Source of the DNA: Desulfoprunum sp. | GTDB taxonomy: Bacteria; Desulfobacterota; Desulfobulbia; Desulfobulbales; Desulfocapsaceae | Reading direction: 5' to 3' | DNA: 20,374 bases | Assembly (NCBI GenBank): GCA_030696435.1 | Contig: JAUYSF010000126.1 | Location: 1-20,374, forward strand | Shown: positions 6,799-13,797 of the stretch, piece after piece | Layout: each line of letters starts with the position of its first letter | Numbering within the stretch: the first letter of the stretch is position 1 | Translations under genes and position numbers: made by a program | The notes under the pieces: generated by a model | Database searches by the model: none | What the model saw: only the letters and a program-made list of their open reading frames with translations | Told to the model about the DNA's origin: nothing

Positions 6799-6799
6799 T

Positions 6800-8128
6800 A
6801 TGGCCGGATTTTTTATGATCAGTCTGGGTTGCGCAAAAAACCTTGTTGATTCGGAAATTATGCTAGGTACTTTGCAAAAAGCAGACTGGCAGTTGCAAGA
6901 AGACCCTCTTCAGGCCGAGGTACTGCTTATCAACACCTGCGGTTTTATCCAAGCGGCAGTGGAAGAGGCTGTCGAAGAAATATTGCAATTGGTGCATATC
7001 AAGGCCGCTCATCCAGAAAAGAAAATTGTAGTGACTGGTTGCCTTGTTCAGCGCTATCAGGCTCAACTCCTCAGTGAACTTCCTGAAGTGGATCTTTTTA
7101 TTGGCACCGAAGGATGCAGCTCAATCGCAGTATACTTTGACTGCTTAATGACTGAGAAACTCGAGGGAAGGCTGCTTTTGCCGGATCGGGTTGTGATGGA
7201 CAGCAGTATGCCCAGGACGATTACCACCCCCCCATACAGGACGTGGTTGAAAATAACCGAGGGATGTGATAACCGCTGTTCCTACTGCATGATCCCTTCC
7301 ATTCGTGGCAATCTGCGGAGTCGTTCTGTTGAAGATCTTGTTGTTGAGGCGCAGGCTCATCAGAAAAGAGGCGTTCAAGAGCTGTCACTTATTGCCCAGG
7401 ATCTTACGGCATTTGGAAATGATAGAGGAGAGCAGGCAAACCTTCTTACCCTTCTCGAAAGGCTGATTGAAAAGACTGAGATTCCTTGGTTACGTCTTCT
7501 GTATCTTTATCCTTCAGGAATTCATGAAAATATAATCTCATTTATGGCCGAACAACCACGGATTCTGCCATATCTGGATATTCCCTTTCAGCACGTCAGT
7601 AATTCTGTCCTTGCGGCCATGAATCGGAGATATTCCAATGAAGACCTCAATAGGCTTATTGGGAAAATTCGCTCATACCTTCCTGATGTTGCACTGCGAA
7701 CAACCTTCCTTGTGGGCTTTCCCGGTGAAACCGAGCGGGATGTCCTGCAGCTTGAAAAGTTTATGAGGGAAGTAAGTATTGATCATGTCGGCATATTTTC
7801 CTACGCCAATGAGGAGGGCTGCCCCTCTGAGCATTTCCCCAATCAATGTGCGGAAGAGGAAAAGGATGCGCGTAGAGGACATCTCCTGGCAGTGCAGGCA
7901 GAGATTTCAGCAGAAATCCAGAAAAGATATATTGGTAGAATGGAACCGGTGCTTATCGAAGGATACAGCAGTGAAACGGACTTACTCTTGGAGGGCAGGT
8001 CCAGGTTTCAGGCACCTGATGTTGACGGCTGTGTCTATATTACAGAGGGGGTGGCTAGCCCCGGTGATATTGTTCTAGTCAACATCACCGAGGCTCATGT
8101 CTATGATTTGGTGGGAGAAATAGTGTGA
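6800..8128 (+). CDS. rimO: Ribosomal protein S12 methylthiotransferase RimO
   Basis: RimO is a radical SAM enzyme that adds a methylthio group to a conserved aspartate of ribosomal protein S12. The 442 residues show the three-part family layout. The N-terminal domain has Cys11 (SLGCAKNLVDSE, a RimO hallmark), Cys47 (INTCGF) and Cys81 (TGCLVQRY) for the auxiliary cluster. The radical SAM motif C-x3-C-x2-C is at 156, 160 and 163 within TEGCDNRCSYCMIP. Next comes PYLDIPFQHVSNSVLAAMNR. A C-terminal TRAM domain starts near residue 370. GGGAAGGA precedes the ATG and overlaps the end of the phosphorylase gene, which supports coupled translation. Confidence 0.96.
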   Translation: MAGFFMISLGCAKNLVDSEIMLGTLQKADWQLQEDPLQAEVLLINTCGFIQAAVEEAVEEILQLVHIKAAHPEKKIVVTGCLVQRYQAQLLSELPEVDLFIGTEGCSSIAVYFDCLMTEKLEGRLLLPDRVVMDSSMPRTITTPPYRTWLKITEGCDNRCSYCMIPSIRGNLRSRSVEDLVVEAQAHQKRGVQELSLIAQDLTAFGNDRGEQANLLTLLERLIEKTEIPWLRLLYLYPSGIHENIISFMAEQPRILPYLDIPFQHVSNSVLAAMNRRYSNEDLNRLIGKIRSYLPDVALRTTFLVGFPGETERDVLQLEKFMREVSIDHVGIFSYANEEGCPSEHFPNQCAEEEKDARRGHLLAVQAEISAEIQKRYIGRMEPVLIEGYSSETDLLLEGRSRFQAPDVDGCVYITEGVASPGDIVLVNITEAHVYDLVGEIV

Positions 8129-8135
8129 GATGAAG

Positions 8136-8174
8136 GCTGCGTCACAATGTCAGGAAATCCATTGATGTCGCTGC
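8136..8174. terminator. Interrupted hairpin between convergent rimO and ihfB
   Basis: A long imperfect stem sits in the short gap between rimO and the convergent ihfB-like gene. CAATG (8145-8149) pairs with CATTG (8160-8164). The pairing then continues outward through CA/TG, GCG/CGC and GC/GC with two T-T mismatches and one bulged A. No T-run follows on either strand, so intrinsic termination is uncertain. It may instead stabilise the mRNA 3' end. Confidence 0.35.
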
Positions 8175-8213
8175 AAAAAGATGAATCCATTGGTCGGTGG
8201 AGGGTCAACCCGG

Positions 8214-8498
8214 CTATTTCTTATTGCTGTTTACATGCTCTCGAAGGTCTTTACCGACCTTAAAAAAAGGCAACTTTTTAGGTTTTACCTTAATTTTCTT
8301 TCCTGTCTTGGGATTACGTCCTTCGTAAGAGTCGTATTTTTTAATGACAAAACTGCCGAATCCTCTGATTTCTATGCTCTCCCCCCTCGCAAGTGCCTCA
8401 GTCATTGTATCGATAATCGTGTTGGTGATGGCGGCAGCTTCACGATGGGCTATATTGATGTCCTGCGCCAGAGCCTCAATGAGTTCTGATTTGTTCAT
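8214..8498 (-). CDS. ihfB: Integration host factor beta-like DNA-bending protein
   Basis: This 94-residue member of the HU/IHF family binds and bends DNA as a dimer and shapes the nucleoid, transcription and recombination. The N-terminus MNKSELIEALAQ resembles IHF beta. The core IEIRGFGSFVIKKYDSYEGRNPKTGKKI contains the beta-ribbon arm with the conserved RNPKTG tip, whose proline inserts between base pairs. The C-terminal PFFKVGKDLREHVN is the usual family ending. An ATG further upstream at 8549 would add 17 residues unlike the family. The ATG at 8496-8498 has AGGAG 7 bases ahead and gives the standard length. Whether it is true IHF beta or an HU variant cannot be fixed from sequence alone. 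Confidence 0.9.
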   Translation of the reverse strand: MNKSELIEALAQDINIAHREAAAITNTIIDTMTEALARGESIEIRGFGSFVIKKYDSYEGRNPKTGKKIKVKPKKLPFFKVGKDLREHVNSNKK

Positions 8499-8545
8499 AC
8501 CTTGCTCCTGTTTCCGGAAGTCGAGTTGTGGCCCGTATGTGGGGA

Positions 8546-8693
8546 GCACTGAAAGAAGAATTCAGTGCATAAGTTAATAAAAAAGACAAATAAAGTTCAC
8601 TCGTTAATGCCGGTAAAACGAATCTATCCTGATAAGCATAATAAAAACAACTAGTTGTGTGGAGGAATGGCCATTCGTTCAGAATGCTATTCT
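8546..8693. repeat. Cluster of short palindromes upstream of ihfB
   Basis: The AT-rich gap between the pseudouridine synthase gene and ihfB (8499-8741) holds four inverted repeats: GCACTGAA/TTCAGTGC (8546-8553 and 8561-8568), the 12-bp palindrome ACAACTAGTTGT (8647-8658), the 12-bp palindrome GAATGGCCATTC (8665-8676), and AGAAT/ATTCT (8681-8693). On the minus strand the ACAACTAGTTGT element runs into TTTTTATTATG, which could weakly terminate transcription from upstream. The ihfB promoter must lie in this gap, but I cannot place it confidently. The GCACTGAA element is closest to the gene and could be an operator. Confidence 0.45.
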
Positions 8694-8741
8694 CTAACTG
8701 TTTAGATTTAATCAGCTATTTTTATGTTTGTAAAGGGAATT

Positions 8742-9464
8742 CTATAAAAAAATATTTTCAATATCCCGTGGTCCGAGGAGACGATATTTGCCAATCGGCA
8801 ATTTATGCAAAAACAGTTTCCCATATGCGATACGTTTGAGATGCAGAACAGGATGATTGATGGCCTCAAACATTTTCCTTACCTGCCTTTTTCTGCCTTC
8901 ATGTATGATAATTTCAATAAGCGTTGAATGTTGAGTCGTTTTACGAGCAAAGACCTTGGCTGGTGCAGTAAGTTTTCCTTCAAGCACTATCCCTTTTTCG
9001 AGTTGGGCAAGCTGTGATCGGTGCGGGTGTCCCGCCACCATGGCCTCATAGGTCTTGGTGGTCTCGTGGCTTGGATGCTGTATTTTCTGGGCCAGGTTGC
9101 CGTCATTAGTAAGGATCAAGGCCCCTTCCGTATCTATATCCAATCGACCCACAGGGAAAAGGCGTTCATGTATATCCTTCAGAAGGGAAGTGACGATGGG
9201 TCTGCCCTGTGGATCTGCCATGGTTGTCACGTAACCTTTGGGTTTGTTGAGGAGAATATAGAGCATCTTGGTTTGCGGTACAACGGCAAAGCCATCACAG
9301 GTTATGATATTTTCTTCCGGGATAATCTTGATCCCCATATCAGTGACGGTGCGGCCATTAACCTGAACCTTCCCCTGTTGTATCAGTTCTTCGGCTTTGC
9401 GACGTGAGGCGATTCCACATTGAGACAGATATTTGTGCAGGCGAAGAGGATCTCTCATCGCCAT
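8742..9464 (-). CDS. rluB: RsuA/RluB-family rRNA pseudouridine synthase
   Basis: The enzyme converts a specific uridine of ribosomal RNA to pseudouridine. The 240 residues start with an S4 RNA-binding domain (LRLHKYLSQCGIASRRKAEELI). The catalytic domain follows, beginning at LLNKPKGYVTTMADPQGRPIV. GRLDIDTEGALILTNDG carries the catalytic Asp109. The C-terminal IIHEGRKRQVRKMFEAINHPVLHLKRIAYG is the RluB/RsuA signature. RluB, RluE and RsuA are hard to separate by eye; RluB (23S rRNA) is the likeliest. The start overlaps the end of the ubiD-like gene. ATG at 9462-9464 gives a 9-10 base overlap, while ATG at 9456-9458 forms a classic ATGA junction. Translation is probably coupled. Confidence 0.9.
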   Translation of the reverse strand: MAMRDPLRLHKYLSQCGIASRRKAEELIQQGKVQVNGRTVTDMGIKIIPEENIITCDGFAVVPQTKMLYILLNKPKGYVTTMADPQGRPIVTSLLKDIHERLFPVGRLDIDTEGALILTNDGNLAQKIQHPSHETTKTYEAMVAGHPHRSQLAQLEKGIVLEGKLTAPAKVFARKTTQHSTLIEIIIHEGRKRQVRKMFEAINHPVLHLKRIAYGKLFLHKLPIGKYRLLGPRDIENIFL

Positions 9465-11233
9465 CTACTCGGTATGATTTTCATTATTTTGGCATCCACT
9501 TTGGCCTTTGTTGCTGCATCGACTTCAAGGACATCCGTGTACCAGGGTTTCATGCGGCAGTCGATGACGATGGGCGGGGTGAGTCCGACATGAAAACGGT
9601 GCACGGATGTCGAGGCGGCATGTATGTCGGCGGCAGGCTCAAAGCGGGTGAAGAAGGTCCAGAGAAATTCCTGCATTGAGCAGGTTGCCTCGGCGGTGTT
9701 GTCAACCACAATGATGACCGGCCAGTCCTGAAGGGCCGGCCATTGAGCCACCTCGGCAGCCAGTTCGGGACGTGCCGAGTAGTTTTCTCCCTGTATGACA
9801 AGAGTGCCCGGCAGAAATACCGTCGGTTTTGCGCAGCCGAATGGCAGGTTCCCGGAAAATTGGCGTGGCAGTTCACGGCGTTTTTCTTTACCGAGACCCA
9901 TGATCATGGCCTTGGAGCCCTTGTTGACAGAGGGACCTGTGTAATCAAGGGTATCCTGGGAGACATTGGCGAAGATAAAGAGATCCTGATCCCACTGCAC
10001 CCTTTCCAACACATGGGGCCAGAGGACGGAGAAGTCGCTGATATCGAGGTCTCCGTCAGTTACAATGAGAAACTTGGTGAGGGATAATTGGCCTTCACCC
10101 AACACCCTAAGTCCGCAGGCGAATGCCTCCCGGGGATACCGATCAGCCACCTTAACTGCTGCCAGGCAATGAAAGCCTGTCTCGCCAAAAGTCTTCAGTT
10201 CTTTCACCCCTTTCATGACTAGCGGGAAAAGAGGCGAGAGCAGTTCCTGCAGGAAATCACCGATAAAATAATCCTCCTGTTTCGGACGGCCAACGACGGT
10301 AGCCGGATAAATGGCCTTGTTGCGGTGGTAGAGGTGGCTAATTTGGAAGACTGGGTAGTCGTGTTCGAGTGAGTTGTAGCCATAGTGATCACCGAAGGGC
10401 CCTTCGGCTTTGCGCAGGTGTGGCGGCACCAGACCTTTGATGGCGAACTCGGCGTGCGAGACGAGATTGTGACCGCCGCGTGGGTCTCTAGTCATCTGGA
10501 GTTTGTCGCCGAGCAGGAGTGAGGTGAGCATGAGCTCCGGTATGTCTTCCGGCAAAGGGGCAATCGCCGAGAGGATAAGGGCCGGTGGGCCGCCAATATA
10601 GAGAGTCAGAGGGAGGGGACGATCTCTTTTTTCCGCCTCAAAATAGTGATATCCTCCACCCTTGTGGATCTGCCAGTGGATGCCGGTGGTCAGATCATCG
10701 TGCTGCTGGATGCGATACATGCCGAGGTTATGGCCGCGGCCGTCTGGATGCTCCGTATAGACCAGCGGCAGAGTGACAAAAGGCCCGGCGTCCGAGTGCC
10801 ATGAGGTCAGCAAGGGCAGGCTGCTCAGTCTCGCCGGAGCCTGGCAGTTCTCCAGGATCGGTCCGCTCTTTACGGTCTTGAGTCCGATCTTGAGACCTTC
10901 GAAAAAGAGCTGACGTTTCTGCCAGAGTTTGCCGGCCGACAGAGGCATGATTGATTCGGCCAGGTTGACAAGACCTTGGACGAATTGCTGGGGCCTTTTA
11001 CCGAAAGCGAGTTCGAGCCTTCTGGCGGTCCCGAACAGGTTGGTGGTTACCGGAAAAGAGGAGTTTTTCACTTTGGTGAAAAGAAGGGCCGGTCCCCGAT
11101 TGGCAATGACACGCCGATGGATTTCGGCAATCTCCAAATAAGGATCGACTTCTTCATCAACGATGAGAAGTTCGCCTTGCTGCTGCAAAAGGTCAAGGAA
11201 AGTGCGCAGGTCGATGAGTTTAGGGGCTGTCAC
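9455..11233 (-). CDS. UbiD-family decarboxylase, probably for menaquinone
   Basis: UbiD-family enzymes use prenylated FMN for reversible decarboxylation of aromatic or unsaturated acids. Motifs seen are GHNLGMYRIQ, the IHKGGGYHYFEAE region, IGGPPALILSAIAPLPEDIPEL (cofactor domain) and AEGPFGDHYGYNS. The last of these normally contributes the catalytic acidic residue. At 592 residues it is longer than E. coli UbiD (about 500). From memory, the length is like the decarboxylases linked to the futalosine route of menaquinone synthesis in epsilon- and deltaproteobacteria. I therefore favour that role over ubiquinone, but this is inferred. The start is a GTG with AGGAG 6 bases ahead. It follows the unknown 91-residue gene by 3 bases and overlaps the pseudouridine synthase gene. 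Confidence 0.88.
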   Translation of the reverse strand: MTAPKLIDLRTFLDLLQQQGELLIVDEEVDPYLEIAEIHRRVIANRGPALLFTKVKNSSFPVTTNLFGTARRLELAFGKRPQQFVQGLVNLAESIMPLSAGKLWQKRQLFFEGLKIGLKTVKSGPILENCQAPARLSSLPLLTSWHSDAGPFVTLPLVYTEHPDGRGHNLGMYRIQQHDDLTTGIHWQIHKGGGYHYFEAEKRDRPLPLTLYIGGPPALILSAIAPLPEDIPELMLTSLLLGDKLQMTRDPRGGHNLVSHAEFAIKGLVPPHLRKAEGPFGDHYGYNSLEHDYPVFQISHLYHRNKAIYPATVVGRPKQEDYFIGDFLQELLSPLFPLVMKGVKELKTFGETGFHCLAAVKVADRYPREAFACGLRVLGEGQLSLTKFLIVTDGDLDISDFSVLWPHVLERVQWDQDLFIFANVSQDTLDYTGPSVNKGSKAMIMGLGKEKRRELPRQFSGNLPFGCAKPTVFLPGTLVIQGENYSARPELAAEVAQWPALQDWPVIIVVDNTAEATCSMQEFLWTFFTRFEPAADIHAASTSVHRFHVGLTPPIVIDCRMKPWYTDVLEVDAATKAKVDAKIMKIIPSRWR

Positions 11234-11236
11234 TTC

Positions 11237-11512
11237 TTACTCCTGATCTTCTGTTGCATGGTGATGATGAGAATCATCCCTGAGAAATATTTGGTGGTAT
11301 TCATTTTTTGAGAGATGTTTTTTTAGAAGACCTGTGAAGACGTCTACGTATTCCTCAATCTCTTCACTTGAAAGGCGTGCTGCAAGGAGATCGGCGAATT
11401 CCGCCCGACCTGCAAGTTGAAGAAAACAGGAAAACGATTGGCGGTCCAAGTTCTGGTCGAGACCGAAGCAGATCTGAGAAGGAGAAAAAATAGGAGTATT
11501 CATGGGGTTCAT
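11237..11512 (-). CDS. Unknown small protein between yjbQ and ubiD genes
   Basis: I do not recognise this 91-residue protein. It is mostly helical and acidic, with no signal peptide or membrane segment. Notable stretches are PSQICFGLDQNLDRQSFSCFLQLAGR near the N-terminus and SSEEIEEYVDVFTGLLKKHL in the middle. A histidine-rich acidic tail (DDSHHHHATEDQE) closes it. It is likely a real gene because it fills the gap between two others almost exactly: it begins about 9 bases after the yjbQ stop and ends 3 bases before the ubiD-like GTG. Two in-frame ATGs (11512 and 11503) are possible and neither has a clear Shine-Dalgarno, so translation probably depends on coupling to yjbQ. The histidines could bind metal, but that is a guess. 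Confidence 0.72.
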   Translation of the reverse strand: MNPMNTPIFSPSQICFGLDQNLDRQSFSCFLQLAGRAEFADLLAARLSSEEIEEYVDVFTGLLKKHLSKNEYHQIFLRDDSHHHHATEDQE

Positions 11513-11521
11513 GGGGATGAT

Positions 11522-11926
11522 TTAGATGTTTGCGGCGAGACGCCAGTGGATTTGCCGGCTTCGGGGTCCGTCAAATTCACAAAAGAAAATTTTCTGCCAT
11601 TGACCAAGGAAAGGGCGGCTGTTTTCGATAAAAATGGTCAGAGAACAACCCATGAGCGAGGCCATGATATGCGAGGGGGAATTTCCTTCAACGTGCTGGT
11701 AATGCAGACGCATCGGCACGATATGTTTGAGGCCTGTAATGATATCTTCCCGGACATCAGGGTCCGCACCTTCGTTGATGGTGAGTCCCGAGGTTGTATG
11801 GGGATTAAACAGAAAGCAAAAACCGGTTTCGATCTCGGACGTGGTGGTGATTTTTTCAATATGTGTTGTAATGTCAATCATTTCCATGTAGGTTGTTGAC
11901 TGAATGTCAAGTTTTCCCGTACGCAT
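11522..11926 (-). CDS. yjbQ: YjbQ/UPF0047-family protein
   Basis: The 134-residue protein has the unmistakable UPF0047 motifs: FNPHTTSGLTINEGADPDVRED at about 40-61, HVEGNSPSHIMASLMG (78-93) and LGQWQKIFFCEFDGPRSR (107-124). Family members form compact trimers with conserved histidines. E. coli YjbQ has weak thiamine-phosphate synthase activity, and the physiological role is unsettled. The frame opens further upstream, but the ATG at 11924-11926 has a strong AAGGAGGG ahead of it and gives the usual family length. It is the first gene of a minus-strand group with the unknown protein, the UbiD-like decarboxylase and the pseudouridine synthase. A sigma70-like promoter lies about 85 bases upstream. 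Confidence 0.92.
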   Translation of the reverse strand: MRTGKLDIQSTTYMEMIDITTHIEKITTTSEIETGFCFLFNPHTTSGLTINEGADPDVREDIITGLKHIVPMRLHYQHVEGNSPSHIMASLMGCSLTIFIENSRPFLGQWQKIFFCEFDGPRSRQIHWRLAANI

Positions 11927-12009
11927 ATGGTCCCTCCTTCGCAACGTTCCGGTCTGCAGGAGCACAATGGCTGGTCATGCTCAATTGCTTATGATTTCTA
12001 ATGATCTTG

Positions 12010-12038
12010 AATATATGATCTTTTGCTGTTCGAGTCAA
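12010..12038 (-). promoter_or_regulatory. Putative promoter of the yjbQ-ubiD-rluB group
   Basis: On the minus strand TTGACT (12033-12038) is separated by exactly 17 bases from TATATT (12010-12015); each box matches consensus at five of six positions. Transcription would start near 12003, leaving about 75 bases before yjbQ. Two copies of AAGATCAT (12015-12022 and 12001-12008) lie on either side of the -10 box with a 14-bp period, and a third, weaker copy (AGAAATCAT) follows. This suggests a bound regulator. Confidence 0.62.
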
Positions 12039-12122
12039 TGGTTCGGAGATGAGAGAAGAAAACCTGAAAGAAAGGCCTTGTGACCGGGAGCAGGGTATTC
12101 GGCACCGTCAAACGTATCTTAC

Positions 12123-12153
12123 TTGACAGGTACTGTTTCCAGAATAGTATACT
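12123..12153 (+). promoter_or_regulatory. Putative promoter of aroK-aroC-glgA
   Basis: A perfect TTGACA (12123-12128) precedes two candidate -10 boxes: TAGTAT (12145-12150) at 16 bases, and TATACT (12148-12153), a better match, at 19 bases. Transcription would begin about 10-15 bases ahead of the aroK start, leaving a very short leader that still includes AGAAGG. The non-ideal spacers suggest moderate strength or a need for an activator. Confidence 0.52.
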
Positions 12154-12172
12154 TAGCAGAAGGTAAATGTGT

Positions 12173-12715
12173 ATGGAAAATCTCATTTTTCTCATAGGTT
12201 TCCGTGCTGTGGGGAAAACCACCGTCGGGAAAGAGTTAGCGGTCCGCCTGGGTTGCGACTTTCTAGATACGGATCTGATCATCTGCCAGAGGAAAGCTGC
12301 TTCCATTGAGCAGATTGTCAAGGCAGAGGGTTGGGAGGGCTTTCGTCACTTGGAAAGCGAGGTCCTGGCCGAACTTGCTGAGTGTAGTAATAGTGTTGTT
12401 GCCACAGGTGGCGGGGCGATAATGCATCGTGAGCCTTGGCTGGTGCTTCGACGGAATGCGCTGATTGTCTGGCTGACTGCCCCGCCGGAGGCTCTGGTCT
12501 CCCGGTTCAGACAAGACGAGGGAAGCGGTGAGAACAGGCCTTCCTTGACAGGCAAAGATATCTCCGCTGAAATACTTGATATCCTAAAAATACGTGAACC
12601 CTTTTACAGGGAAACGGCACATCTGGTCATTGATACTGAAATGATCGAGGTTGCGAAAGTTGTAGACAAAATACAGCAGGCATACGTCCAGAAAATGGGA
12701 CGGGGGAAAAAATAA
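12173..12715 (+). CDS. aroK: Shikimate kinase
   Basis: Shikimate kinase phosphorylates shikimate at the 3-hydroxyl with ATP in the pathway to chorismate. The 180-residue protein has the P-loop GFRAVGKTT (9-17), FLDTD with Asp32 and Asp34, and Arg58 in EGFRHLES. The shikimate-binding ATGGGAI loop and the lid arginine in GENRPSL are also present. The residue numbers of the DxD and Arg58 coincide with those of characterised shikimate kinases, which supports the chosen start. ATG at 12167 is also in frame, but AGAAGG lies only 3 bases before it and 9 bases before ATG 12173, so the latter is preferred. The stop TAA shares one base with the aroC start. Confidence 0.94.
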   Translation: MENLIFLIGFRAVGKTTVGKELAVRLGCDFLDTDLIICQRKAASIEQIVKAEGWEGFRHLESEVLAELAECSNSVVATGGGAIMHREPWLVLRRNALIVWLTAPPEALVSRFRQDEGSGENRPSLTGKDISAEILDILKIREPFYRETAHLVIDTEMIEVAKVVDKIQQAYVQKMGRGKK

Positions 12716-13797
12716 TGGCAGGGAATACATTTGGCAAGATTTTCCGGGTAACGACATGGGGGGAATCACATGGCACAGCTATTGGTGCGGTAATTGATGG
12801 CTGTCCTGCGGGTGTGGCAATCGACATTGAGGAATTGCAAAGAGAAATGGCGAGAAGGCGCCCGGGCCAAGGTGGGGCTTCGAGTCCACGCCAGGAACCC
12901 GACAGGGTCGAAATCCTTTCCGGCATATTTACCCTTTCCGGGGAAAAACTCCCGAGGACCACGGGTACCCCAATATCACTTGTTGTTTATAATAAGGATG
13001 CCCATTCCAAATCGTATGACAACCTCCGGGATATCTTCCGCCCTGGTCACGGAGATATCACATATCAAGCCAAATATGGTATCCGAGATCATCGTGGCGG
13101 TGGTCGGGCCTCAGCCCGGGAGACAGCCGCTCGAGTTGCCGCCGGGGCCATTGCAGCCCAGGTGTTGGGCCAACAAGGTATCAAGGTCCGAGCTTATACC
13201 CTGGCTCTCGGTGGTGTTCGAGTCTCCCGTTGCGACCTCTCGGTGATCAATGACAATCTGTATTGCTGTCCCGATCCAGAGGCGGCAAAAAAGATGGAAA
13301 AAAGGGTGCAGGAGGTCCGCCAACAAGGGGATACTCTGGGAGGGATTGTCGAGATCCGGGCGACCTGCCCTGCGGGATTGGGGGAGCCGGTTTTTGATAA
13401 GCTTGAGGCGGAGCTGGCCCACGGATTGATGTCCATCGGAGCCGTCAAAGGGATTGAATTCGGAGCGGGTTTTGCCGTTGCGGATTTGCTCGGCTCCGAA
13501 AACAATGATAGTATAGTTCCTGGAGGGTTTCTCGGCAATAATGCCGGAGGAATACTCGCCGGTATCTCAAGTGGTCAGGAGCTGCTGATCCGGGTGGCTG
13601 TGAAACCGATTCCTTCTATTGCTAAAGAGCAGCAGACCGTTAACCTCGTGGGAGAGCCAGTCTCCATAAAAGTGGGTGGGCGTCATGATATTTCGGCGAT
13701 CCCTCGGGTTATCCCGGTGTGCGAGGCTATGGTCCGCCTGACCCTTGTTGATCATCTGCTTCGGCAGCGTTGCAGCAGACTCACGGTATACCCATGA
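12715..13797 (+). CDS. aroC: Chorismate synthase
   Basis: Chorismate synthase removes phosphate from 5-enolpyruvylshikimate-3-phosphate in an FMN-dependent reaction to give chorismate, the branch point for aromatic amino acids, folate and menaquinone. The 360-residue protein starts with FGKIFRVTTWGESHG (6-20, with the catalytic histidine at 19). It continues with RRRPGQGG, then HGDITYQAKYGIRDHRGGGRASARET, and then AGGILAGISSGQELLIRVAVKPIPSI. It ends with HDISAIPRVIPVCEAMV. All are family signatures and the length is normal. The ATG overlaps the aroK stop (TAATG) and follows GGGACGGGGGAAA. Its own TGA overlaps the next start (ATGA), so the three genes form a tightly coupled operon. Confidence 0.97.
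   Translation: MAGNTFGKIFRVTTWGESHGTAIGAVIDGCPAGVAIDIEELQREMARRRPGQGGASSPRQEPDRVEILSGIFTLSGEKLPRTTGTPISLVVYNKDAHSKSYDNLRDIFRPGHGDITYQAKYGIRDHRGGGRASARETAARVAAGAIAAQVLGQQGIKVRAYTLALGGVRVSRCDLSVINDNLYCCPDPEAAKKMEKRVQEVRQQGDTLGGIVEIRATCPAGLGEPVFDKLEAELAHGLMSIGAVKGIEFGAGFAVADLLGSENNDSIVPGGFLGNNAGGILAGISSGQELLIRVAVKPIPSIAKEQQTVNLVGEPVSIKVGGRHDISAIPRVIPVCEAMVRLTLVDHLLRQRCSRLTVYP

Noticed and set aside
8156..8192. Direct repeat AATCCATTG (8156-8164 and 8184-8192)
   Set aside because: Only nine bases and two copies; the first overlaps the hairpin between rimO and ihfB, and no insertion or attachment-site structure accompanies it.
8710..8722. IHF-binding consensus near ihfB (AATCAGCTATTTT)
   Set aside because: The last position does not match, and such degenerate sites are common in AT-rich DNA.
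13770..13796. Earlier TTG start for the glgA-like gene
   Set aside because: The ATG at 13794 forms an ATGA overlap with the aroC stop, and the extra eight residues are not needed for the family fold.
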